Assembly (NCBI RefSeq): GCF_041734735.1
Contig: NC_134907.1
Span: forward strand, 1,370,541 to 1,434,540
Origin: Babylonia areolata
Taxonomy: Eukaryota > Mollusca > Gastropoda > Neogastropoda > Buccinidae
Direction: 5' to 3'
DNA: 64,000 nucleotides
Part shown: positions 22,201-27,465 of the stretch, piece after piece
How the letters are laid out: each line of letters begins with the position of its first letter
Position numbering within the stretch: the first letter of the stretch is position 1
Notes under the pieces: generated by a model
What the model was told of the DNA's origin: nothing
Databases searched by the model: none
What the model saw: the letters and a program-made list of their open reading frames with translations, nothing else
Program-made: the position numbers and the translations under genes

Positions 22201-23753
22201 AGGCATTTAGCCCCCCTACATCTTTTACAGGTCTGTGGAAGGCATTTAATCCCCCTACATCTCTTTACAGGGGTCTGTGGAAGGCATTTAACCCCCCCCC
22301 CCCCCCACACATCTCTTTACAGATGGTTTGTGGAAGGCATTTAACACCCCCCCCCCCATCTCTTTACAGATGGTCTGTGGAAGGCATTTAACACCCCCCC
22401 CCCCCACACATCTCTTTACAGATGGTCTGTGGAAGGCATTTAACACCCCCTACATCTCTTTACAGGTCTGTGGAAGGCATTTAACCCCCCTCTATCTCTT
22501 TACAGGTCTGTGGAAGGCATTTAACACCCCTACATCTCTTTACAAGTCTGTGGAAGGCATTTAACCCCCCACACCCCACATCTCTTTACAGATGGTCTGT
22601 GGAAGGCATTTAACCCCCCCCCCCCTCCTACATCTCTTTACAGGTCTGTGGAAGGCATTTAACACCCCTACATCTCTTTACAGGTCTGTGGAAGGCATTT
22701 AACACCCATACATCTCTTTACAAGTCTGTGGAAGGCATTTAACCCCCCACACCCCACATCTCTTTACAGGGTGTCTGTGGAAGGCATTTAACCCCCCTGC
22801 ATATCTTTACAGCGGGTCTGTGGAAGGCATTTAACACCCCAACATCTCTTTACAGGTCTGTGGAATGCAGTTTCTGTGATCTATTAGTCAAGTAAAAATA
22901 AAGGCATTTTCTCTGATTTAGTAATTGAAAATTAAGGTATTTTCTCTGATCTATTAGTCAAGTAAAAACGAAGGCAGCTTCTCTGAATTAGTACGGGAAA
23001 ATGAAGGTATTTTCTCTTATCTATTGGCAAAGTAAAAACGAAGGCAGTTTCTCTGATTTAGTAAGTAAAAATGAAGGTATTTTCTCTGATTTATTAGTCA
23101 AGTGAAAATGAAGGCATTTCTCTGATTTAATAGTCAATTGCAAAAGAAGTTATTTTCTGTGGTTTATTAGTCAAGTTAAAATGAAGGTATTTTCTGTGTT
23201 TATTAGTCAAGTGAAAATGAAGGTAGTTTCTGTGGTTTATCAGTCAAGTGAAGACGAAAGTACCTTCTCTGGTTTTTCAGTAAAGTGAAGATGAATGTAG
23301 TTTCTCTGATTTATTAGTCATGTGTAAATGAAGGTATAACAAATAGTAAAGAGTGACAACTCTCTCCATACACAAGGTACACAACTTCATGTCAATGCTG
23401 CTTATGCTACTGATTCAGCCAGTACACAGGTAAATAGAAAATAAATAAAATGTACATTGGTAAATGAAGGTAGTTTCTTTGATCAATTAGTCAAGTGAAA
23501 ATGAAGGTAGTTTCTCTGATCTACAAGTCAAGTGAAAATGATGGTAGTTTCTCTGATCTATAAGTCAAGTGAAAATGATGGTAGTTTCTCTGATCTATAA
23601 GTCAAGCGTTAATGAAGGTAGTGGGTAGTGTTTGTTTGTTTTTTTTCCCTGGTTCATCATCAGAGTGTCGACACAGGAAGTGACATCACCTGAGGGCAGG
23701 CAGGCATGACTTGGCTGGCGTCAAACACCTGGTCCTTTCCTGGGCCTGGATGG
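6687..23753 (-). CDS. type-B carboxylesterase / cholinesterase-like enzyme, split gene, 5' end missing
   Basis: Predicted alpha/beta-hydrolase that cleaves carboxylic esters with a Ser-Glu-His triad. Six minus-strand exons are recognised: 23690-23753 (cut by the gap), 20895-21058, 14588-15081, 9115-9365, 8284-8651 and 6687-6978. Junction phases are 0, 2, 1, 0 and 2, and every join keeps frame and joins family motifs, for example FAKTG|NP and PTVDG|D. About 540 residues are covered. Family hallmarks seen in order are [21 protein letters not shown] (oxyanion hole), [19 protein letters not shown] (nucleophile Ser), FNNLEGS (acid Glu), AQHGDEL (His) and a terminal WLGLLPQL. The start and any signal peptide are not found. 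The last four residues, RDEL, resemble an ER-retention signal. Introns hold two antisense LINEs, SINEs and satellites. I cannot tell a digestive or detoxifying esterase from a cholinesterase-like one. Confidence 0.9.
6985..7213. repeat. (CA)n-rich microsatellite
   Basis: CA dinucleotides with AGCCA interruptions. The array begins about six bases from the terminal esterase exon and supplies, as GT on the minus strand, the sequence just before its acceptor. Confidence 0.9.
7214..7560. repeat. ~26-bp degenerate minisatellite
   Basis: Repeated units of the type ACACACCTGTAATGATGTGA with variable spacing, about 12 copies. It grades into the CA array on its left. Confidence 0.75.
7561..8175. repeat. 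(GAAA)n-rich tract
   Basis: About 600 bases almost free of pyrimidines on the plus strand. It gives a minus-strand open frame of Phe, Leu and Ser (8307 to 7417) that runs out of the esterase exon and is not real protein. Confidence 0.9.
8284..8651 (-). CDS. esterase exon with catalytic His
   Basis: The acceptor is CCGCAG ending at 8652; the donor is GG|GTGAGT after 8284. The reading begins [20 protein letters not shown], passes [15 protein letters not shown] and reaches [15 protein letters not shown], which holds the triad His. It ends FAKTG, joined to the next exon as FAKTGNP, a well-known family block. Length is 368 bases, phase 0 in and phase 2 out. Confidence 0.95.
8652..9114. other. esterase intron with short GA and CAGA repeats
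   Basis: The intron holds GA-rich tracts at 8926-9000 and a CAGA repeat at 9037-9062. No other feature is visible. It is the shortest intron in the gene. Confidence 0.8.
9115..9365 (-). CDS. esterase exon with catalytic acid
   Basis: The acceptor CCCCAG ends at 9366, about a dozen bases from a pentanucleotide array; the donor is GCG|GTCAGG after 9115. It reads [20 protein letters not shown] then [20 protein letters not shown]. The Glu of NNLEG is at the position of the acidic triad residue in cholinesterases. Length is 251 bases: two finish a Gly codon split from the upstream exon, then 83 codons. Confidence 0.93.
9378..10001. repeat. pentanucleotide array (GTGTG/GTGTA)n
   Basis: Long GTGTG runs with embedded GGATTGGAGAGTAGTGTA-like blocks grade into GTGTA and GGATGGTTTTGTAGTGTAGT units. 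The same pattern resumes at 13622 after LINE A copy 1. The LINE therefore appears to have entered an existing array. Confidence 0.9.
10002..10192 (+). ncRNA. HDV-like self-cleaving ribozyme at LINE 5' end (predicted)
   Basis: The fold was done by hand. P1 is GGGGGTT (10002-10008) with AACCCCC (10149-10155). P2 is CTCACCTA (10106-10113) with TAGGTGAG (10185-10192), a perfect 8-bp helix. P3 is GGGT (10115-10118) with GCCC (10145-10148), capped by a large L3 that contains the hairpin GCCGC/GCGGC. P1 is followed directly by GGGCAAC (10156-10162), the P1.1/J1.1-4 sequence of HDV. P4 is GGCTT/AGGCT with loop TGAC. J4/2 reads GGCTAAAC, placing the catalytic C at 10179. J1/2 is enlarged to about 97 bases. 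HDV-like ribozymes at 5' ends are known for R2, RTE and L1Tc elements. Here the predicted cleavage point is the element's first base. Confidence 0.82.
10566..13588 (+). pseudogene. LINE A copy 1 ORF remnant (EN-RT-zinc finger)
   Basis: The reading frame from about 10566 to 12542 carries the endonuclease from TFFWSGRG onward, then RT through the QGCVL block. After the in-frame TAA it resumes with [13 protein letters not shown] and FLFADDCAL to about 13055. The C-terminal part continues in another frame from 13059 to 13588, ending in a C-X2-C-X12-H-X3-H finger. Codons 5' of 10566 read out of the 5' UTR and are not part of the protein. Confidence 0.85.
13622..13756. repeat. pentanucleotide array (GTGTA)n, right half
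   Basis: GTGTAGTGTAGTG units with GGATGGTTTTGTAGTGTAGT blocks, as in 9840-10001. It runs without a break into the AATAC-type tail of the SINE at 13757. Confidence 0.9.
13757..14074 (-). mobile_element. family 1 SINE, reverse orientation
   Basis: The tRNA-like head is at the right end; on the minus strand it has a TGGTCTAGTGGTAACTC box A region and a GGTTCGAATCCCAC box B region. The body shares the GTGCGCTAAGTGCATGCTGC and GGTTTATCGTCTCATCCGAA blocks with the copy at 56207-56620. The tail is at the left end and continues as the pentanucleotide array. Confidence 0.88.
14102..14332. repeat. (ATG/GTG)n trinucleotide array
   Basis: GATGATGGTGGTG-type triplets give open frames of Met, Val and Asp. 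These are artefacts. Confidence 0.9.
14383..14582. repeat. (GAAA)n-rich tract
   Basis: A purine-rich stretch up to the esterase exon donor at 14587. It extends the exon's minus-strand open frame into Phe/Leu/Ser-rich noise. Confidence 0.85.
14588..15081 (-). CDS. esterase exon with nucleophile elbow
   Basis: The acceptor GCTGCAG ends at 15082; the donor is GATG|GTGAGTG after 14588. The exon begins by finishing an Arg codon, then [20 protein letters not shown]. It continues with [20 protein letters not shown] and [17 protein letters not shown], where the Ser of GESAGS is the nucleophile. It ends [12 protein letters not shown]. Length is 494 bases, phase 2 in and phase 1 out. Confidence 0.97.
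15100..15300. repeat. (GTGTG)n-like degenerate array
   Basis: GTGGTGTG and GTGGCGTG units without strict periodicity, between the esterase exon and a SINE. Confidence 0.8.
15306..15480 (+). mobile_element. tRNA-derived SINE, family 2 fragment
   Basis: The head reads GGTGGCAGAGTAGTTAAGAC (box A-like), then GGTCTGGGTTCCAATCCGAG (box B-like), resembling Leu/Ser-type tRNA heads. The body includes CATTCGGATGAGACGA, a block also shared in reduced form with family 1. No intact cloverleaf is present, so I do not call a tRNA gene. Confidence 0.75.
15484..15656. repeat. tandem pair resembling the esterase exon end
   Basis: Two copies of TCACNTGTAGGNATAAGCAT occur at 15505 and 15631. The same string forms the 3' end and donor of the esterase exon at 20891-20910. 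Flanks after each copy (about 15529-15590, and across the LINE B junction at 15657/19717) also match each other. This looks like a local duplication into which LINE B inserted. Confidence 0.6.
15670..19703 (+). mobile_element. LINE subfamily B, full length, intact
   Basis: A 4034-bp non-LTR element bounded by the perfect 13-bp duplication ACCACTCAGAACA (15657-15669 and 19704-19716). The flanks join into a sequence that parallels a nearby repeat copy, so both ends are well fixed. The 5' UTR is about 0.8 kb and is related to the start of subfamily C at 35916. The 3' UTR is only about 34 bases and ends GATTTGATG, with no poly(A). The single ORF is uninterrupted. It lies antisense in the esterase intron between 20895 and 15081. 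An intact ORF and perfect duplication indicate a recent insertion. Confidence 0.92.
16487..19669 (+). CDS. LINE B polyprotein: APE endonuclease, reverse transcriptase, zinc finger
   Basis: This ORF of 1060 codons nicks target DNA and copies the element RNA. Residues 1-245 are the endonuclease, with SVYAPT near 105 and GDFNAR near 143. Residues about 480-770 are RT, with [46 protein letters not shown] and FADD near 740. The thumb block [10 protein letters not shown] follows. A C-X2-C-X12-H-X3-C finger lies at about 1031-1052. The first ATG at 16487 falls just after the conserved WNIRT motif (16472-16486), and the frame stays open upstream to a TAG at 16367. Translation may therefore begin at a non-AUG codon upstream, or the motif is dispensable. 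Codon use looks GC-rich and unlike the AT-rich host spacer. The family name (RTE-like) is inferred from domain order. Confidence 0.93.
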   Translation: MRDSADSNHPERRSALVAHELQRLNIDIAAVSEVRFAGKGSLQEHGAGYTLYWSGKPETERRLYGVGFMVRSTIASKLENLPTGHSDRIMSMRLPLRNKQHATLFSVYAPTLQADPTEKVKFYTDLRNLVQNTPADDKVIILGDFNARVGQDSEAWKGVLGKHGVGNCNDNGRLLLEFCAEQQFTITNTIFQQKDSLKTTWMHPRSKHWHLIDYILMRQRDVRDVLHTRVMPSAECHTDHRLVRSKLRLHFKPKPKKGGAPRKKFQVGNFQSAEVKAEFQAKLQDKLEDPSCPTDPSPEALWAQLKSAILQSSEEVLGFSSKKNKDWFDENNQEIQELLAKKRSAHQAHLAQPSCPVKKATFRLICSNLQRKLREIQNGWWTNLAERAQLCADTGDYRGLYEALKAVYGPSYQVQSPLRSADGQALFTDKTSILNRWSEHFQALFSANRTVQDSAILRIPQQPVKLQLDELPTLEETVKAIEQLKCGKAAGVDGIPPEAWKNGGPALHSKLHNLFVCCWEQGKLPQDLRDAVIITLYKNKGEKSDCSNYRGITLLSIAGKILARVLLNRLVPTIAEEHLPESQCGFRANRGTTDMVFVLRQLQEKCREQNKGLYATFVDLTKAFDTVSRKGLWEIMKRLGCPPKFLSMVIQLHEEQRGQVRHSNDLSEPFPIGNGVKQGCVLAPTLFTIFFSMMLQQATEDLGDDDGIFIRYRTDGSLFNLRRLQAHTKTLEQLIRELLFADDAALVAHTEAALQRITSCFAEAAQLFGLEVSLKKTEVLHQPAPQEEFHAPHINIGETELKSVHQFSYLGCTISSDAKIDKEIDNRLAKANSAFGRLYKRVWNNKHLKKDTKISVYRAVVLPTLLYGSETWVTYRHHIRLLDRFHQRCLRTILSIHWSDYITNVEVLEQAKTISIEAVLLKTQLRWAGHVSRMEDHRLPKIALYGELSTGHRDRGAPKKRYKDSLKKALGACHIDHRQWSAVAADRETWRRTIHQAVSSFENNRRASLEDKRRRRKNHDAAAANPDQTFPCNRCGRLCFSRIGLVSHERACIRRGQRPS
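19717..20780. repeat. (GA)n/(GACA)n-rich array
   Basis: About 1.06 kb of AGAGACAAAGACAGAGAGTG-type units turning into pure GAGAGG. On the minus strand it gives long Ser/Leu/Pro open frames that are not protein. Confidence 0.92.
20895..21058 (-). CDS. esterase exon with oxyanion hole
   Basis: The acceptor is CTGCAG ending at 21059 and the donor is CAG|GTGACC after 20895. It reads [20 protein letters not shown], then [20 protein letters not shown], then [14 protein letters not shown], with the last codon split AG|A. SEDCLxLxVYTP and HGGG are family signatures; the glycines form the oxyanion hole. Length is 164 bases, phase 0 in and phase 2 out. The acceptor has only a modest pyrimidine tract and sits beside the 41-bp satellite. 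Confidence 0.95.
21068..22870. repeat. ~41-bp satellite, ~43 copies
   Basis: Head-to-tail units of TACATCTCTTTACAGGTCTG followed by TGGAAGGCATTTAACACCCC, with length change in the C and G runs (38-54 bp). Higher-order groups of two or three units recur on the left. It fills the esterase intron. On the plus strand each unit carries a CTCTTTACAG|GT string that looks like an acceptor joined to a donor. Confidence 0.95.
22871..23640. repeat. ~37-bp degenerate tandem repeat
   Basis: Units containing TTTCTCTGATTTATTAGTCA and AGTGAAAATGAAGGTA, about 18 copies of unequal length. A dispersed repeat interrupts it at 23338-23445. Confidence 0.85.
23338..23445 (-). mobile_element. short dispersed repeat, tRNA-like head (copy 1 of 3)
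   Basis: The reverse complement matches 35030-35138 and 35393-35505. The shared stretch runs from TTTACCTGTGTGCTAGCTGA through AATCGGTAGCGTAAGC to CCCTTTACTATTTGTTA. TAGCTGAATCGGTAGCG resembles a tRNA D-arm/box A, so this may be a small SINE. Box B is not clear. Confidence 0.65.
23690..23753 (-). CDS. esterase exon, truncated by assembly gap
   Basis: In frame with the next exon (phase 0), it reads [20 protein letters not shown] then Q, before the donor CAG|GTGATG. The ACPQ block with its Cys, just ahead of SEDCL, is conserved in the family; that Cys normally forms a disulphide. The 5' part of the exon lies in the N run. The N-terminal exons, with a signal peptide and the first Gly-rich strand, were not found to the right. 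Confidence 0.88.
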
Positions 23754-23853
23754 NNNNNNNNNNNNNNNNNNNNNNNNNNNNNNNNNNNNNNNNNNNNNNN
23801 NNNNNNNNNNNNNNNNNNNNNNNNNNNNNNNNNNNNNNNNNNNNNNNNNNNNN
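23754..23853. other. assembly gap (100 N)
   Basis: Exactly 100 N, probably a placeholder of unknown true size. It removes the 5' part of an esterase exon. Confidence 0.99.
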
Positions 23854-23929
23854 AATTGTGACAAATTACATTGATTAACTTTAAAACCATCATCAATACT
23901 GAATCTCATATCGCGGCGAAACAGTGTGA

Positions 23930-23989
<60 letters not shown>

Positions 23990-24593
23990 TGTTCACCGAA
24001 TAATGTATTTACTGTGTGTCAGCGGGATGCACACAACGTATATGTTTGTGTATAAGTGTGTGTGTGTGCGGGCAGAGAGACAGAGAGATAGAGAGAGAGA
24101 ATAAGAGAGAGAATTAGAGATAGTGGCAGAGAGGGGGAGCGATAAAGAAACAGAAAATGAGAGACGGAGAGAGAGAGAGAGGGAAGAGAGAGAATGAGAG
24201 ATACTGAGAGAACTCGGAACTCAGAACTGTTTTAATGTACATCGGCCTTGGACCATAATACAAAAGGACTGGGGTCCGGAGAGATAGACAGAGAGAGAGA
24301 GAGAGCGGCCGAGAGGGGGAGACAGACAGACAGACACAGAGAGAGAGTGGCAGAGATGGGGAGACAGACGGAGAGAGAGAGACAGAGAGAGACAGAGTGG
24401 CAGAGATGGGGAGACACAGAGAGAGGCAGAGAGGGGGCGACAGAGAGAAAGAGAGAGAGAGAGAGAGAGTGGCAGATAGTGGGATAGACAGAGAAACAGA
24501 AAATGAGAGACGGAGTGAGAGAGAGAGAGAGACTGACAGAGGGAAGAGAGAGAATGAGAGAGAGAGAGAGACTGACAGAGGGAAGAGAGAGAA

Positions 24594-24675
<82 letters not shown>

Positions 24676-25019
24676 ACTGGCAGAGAGAGAGACAGAGAGA
24701 AAGAGAGGCAGAGAGGGGGAGAGACAGAGAAACAGAAAATGAGAGACGGAGACGGTGAGAGAGAGACAGAGAGAGAGAAGAGAGAGAGAAAAAGAAACTG
24801 ACAGAATGAGAGAGACACAGAGAGAGAGATGCAGAGAGAGGGAGAGACAGAGAAACAGAAAATGCCGAGAGACGGATAGTGAGTGAGAGAGAGAAAGAGA
24901 GAGAAAAAAACTGACAGAAAGAGAGAGACACACAGAGAGAGAGAGAGACAGAGAAAGAGAGAGAGAGAGTGGCAGAGAGGGAGAGAAACAGAGAAACAGA
25001 AAATGAGAGACGAAGTGAC

Positions 25020-25078
<59 letters not shown>
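23930..25078. repeat. (GT)n and (GA)n-rich region
   Basis: A GT run at 23933-23988 is followed by roughly 1 kb of GAGAGACAGAG-type DNA with a (CA)n insert at 24596-24641. No gene is supported; the long minus-strand Ser/Leu frames are repeat artefacts. Confidence 0.9.
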
Positions 25079-25080
<2 letters not shown>

Positions 25081-25309
25081 TTCCCCGCAGATACACTGAA
25101 TCGTGATGAAAAAGTCAAAGTCCACTCCACACAACAGCGGGCCCACACAAGTCGCTGCTCAACTCTGAACGAGGACGGCTGGTATGAAGAGAACACATTA
25201 ACACATTCATCATTCCACAACACATCTTTGATCAAGCAGAAAGCATTATCAGTCACAAATGTATACAAACACCTGTATTTGACTGTTTTTGGATCTTTGT
25301 GAGAGGGAC

Positions 25310-25480
25310 TATCGACACGGGGGAGTATCGACACGGGGGAGTATTGACGCGGGGGAGTATCGACACGGGGGAGTATTGACGCGGGGGAGTATCGACACGG
25401 GGGAGTATTGACGCGGGGGAGTATCGACACGGGGGAGTATTGACGCGGGGGAGTATCGACACGGGGGAGTATCGGGCTGA
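25310..25480. repeat. 16-bp minisatellite with G5 runs
   Basis: Ten copies of GGGGGAGTATCGACAC or GGGGGAGTATTGACGC; several alternate as a 32-bp dimer. G5 runs recur every 16 bases on the plus strand. All frames stay open because the unit lacks stops, so the minus-strand peptide repeats are not evidence of a gene. Confidence 0.92.
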
Positions 25481-25499
25481 CCCCTCCCCCAACAACCCA

Positions 25500-26102
25500 C
25501 TGTAGACAAAATCACGATGCCTTTATCGACGTCAAACCGAGCTCGGAAGTCAAGGTCAAGCAGACGACTGTTGTCGAATTTGTACACACAAACAGGCTTT
25601 TGCTTACCTCAACAAGGAGACTGCTGAGCCAAAAGAAGACTGCACGCTGACTTACGAACAGAGCTGTTCACAGAAGGTGATCTCACGTGTGGTTTTGTCG
25701 CTGCTGGCACTTTCAAGCTTCGTTCAATCGCACAAGGAGTGAACTAAGTAAGTCGGAGCTTCGAGTGGCTGACCCACTTTTCAACTTATCCTGCAGAACT
25801 TTGTCGACCACAGGCACATGAAATTGGGTGGAAATCTTTTCCGTACCTGCACGTCTCTTAAAAAAGGGAAGATCAAAGAATGGAAGTGTGAATGCGTGCG
25901 TTAGAGTGCAAGCGTGCGCGCGCGCAGACACACACACACATACTCATACAACACACACGCACGCACACATTTCGCACGCACGAGCACACACACACTGAAA
26001 CACATACGCGCATGCGCGCGCGCATGCAAGCACATACACACACACACACAGACACCGTGCACAAACACAGAGAGAGATACTCAGAGAAGGTGCCTATAAA
26101 TT

Positions 26103-26145
<43 letters not shown>

Positions 26146-26380
26146 CAGTCCACTCTTTCTTTCACCAATCCTTGTCGTCGGTTGGGAAAGCCAGTGGAAC
26201 CAAAACATAACCAGCTGTTCTCAGGGCCATAACTGAAAAATAACAGGCACCTATGACCTAGAGCACCGTAAACGTCAGTGCCGTACATCGGTACATCGAT
26301 ACTTCAAACAGGTACACTTGTTCTCAAGTCAGGGCGGCCCGCATTCGGCATAGCACCCGTACCACAGCAAGATAATTTTC
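25500..26380. other. no gene recognised; CA and CT microsatellites
   Basis: Unique-looking DNA at 25500-25880 is followed by CA-rich DNA at 25920-26060 and a CT run at 26104-26142. The missing 5' esterase exons could lie here or beyond, but I cannot identify one. Confidence 0.5.
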
Positions 26381-26384
26381 TCAA

Positions 26385-26640
26385 ATCCTTAAATCCAGAC
26401 AGGTCCCCTATTCAAAACACTGTCGTTTTAGAAATGAATCAATCCTGACGAGTCCCGTCTTCAAAACAAGGTCGTTTTATAAATCCGGATTCAAACCAGG
26501 TTTCTTTTGTAAACCGACACAGGCCCTGTCTTCAAAACAAAGTTTGTAAATCCGCCAGTCTAGACAGGTCTCTTCTTTCAAACAAGGTTGTTTTATAAAT
26601 CCATAAACCCAGACAGGTCTCGTCATTGACAATGTAACTG
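26385..26640. repeat. degenerate ~55-60-bp tandem repeat
   Basis: Four or five units with AATCCAGACAGGTCCC, TTCAAAACAAGGT and CGTTTTATAAATCC blocks in the same order. Confidence 0.65.
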
Positions 26641-26784
26641 GTTTCCATGGAAACTGGTTCAGTCACCCATGTCACCTCTGCTTCCTTGTGAATTGTTCTA
26701 TTTTCTTCCACAATCTTTTCTTTCCCCTTTTCTTTTCCTATGAAAACCATTGAGGAAACTGTCGCTGTTGGTTTGGCCAAAAAT

Positions 26785-27465
26785 TCACAATGACAAAGTG
26801 ACACCATTGAACATTGTCACAATATTAGCTGTGAGAATGATGATTTATAAATCCACAAAGTGACACCACTGAACATTATCACAATATTAGCTGTGAGAAT
26901 GATGATTTATAAATCCACAATGTTACACCATTGAACATTGTCACAATATTAGCTGTGAGAATGATGATTTATAAATCCACAAAGTGACACCTCTGAACAT
27001 TATCACAATAATTATTAGCTGTGAGAATGGTGATTTATAAATCCACAAAGTGACACCACTGAACATTATCACAATATTAGCTGTGAGAATGATGATTTAT
27101 AAACCCACAAAGTGACTCCACTAAATATTATCACAATATTAGCTGTGAGAATGATGATTTATAAATCCACAAAGTGACACCATTGAGCATTATCACAGTA
27201 TTAGCTGTGAGAATGATGATTTATAAATCCACAAAGTGACACCACTGAACATTATCACAATATTAGCTGTGAGAATGATGATTTATAAATCCACAAAGTG
27301 ACACCACTGAACATTATCACAATATTAGCTGTGAGAATGATCATTTATAAATCCACAAAGTGACACCACTGAACATTATCACAATATTAGCTGTGAGAAT
27401 GATCATTTATAAATTCACAATGACAAAGTGACACCACTGAACATTATCACAATATTAGCTGTGAG
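26785..27465. repeat. 62-bp satellite, 11 copies
   Basis: Units of CACAAAGTGACACCACTGAA, CATTATCACAATATTAGCTG and TGAGAATGATGATTTATAAATC repeat with few changes. The last unit is broken after AGCTGTGAGAA, where the DIRS-like element begins. Confidence 0.93.

Noticed and set aside
21068-22870. CRISPR-like array
   Set aside because: Repeats are contiguous, with no unique spacers, and the genome is eukaryotic. It is a satellite.
25500-25880. Missing first exon of the esterase
   Set aside because: Minus-strand frames here lack a signal peptide or the early family blocks, and no splice site gives the right phase into 23690-23753.
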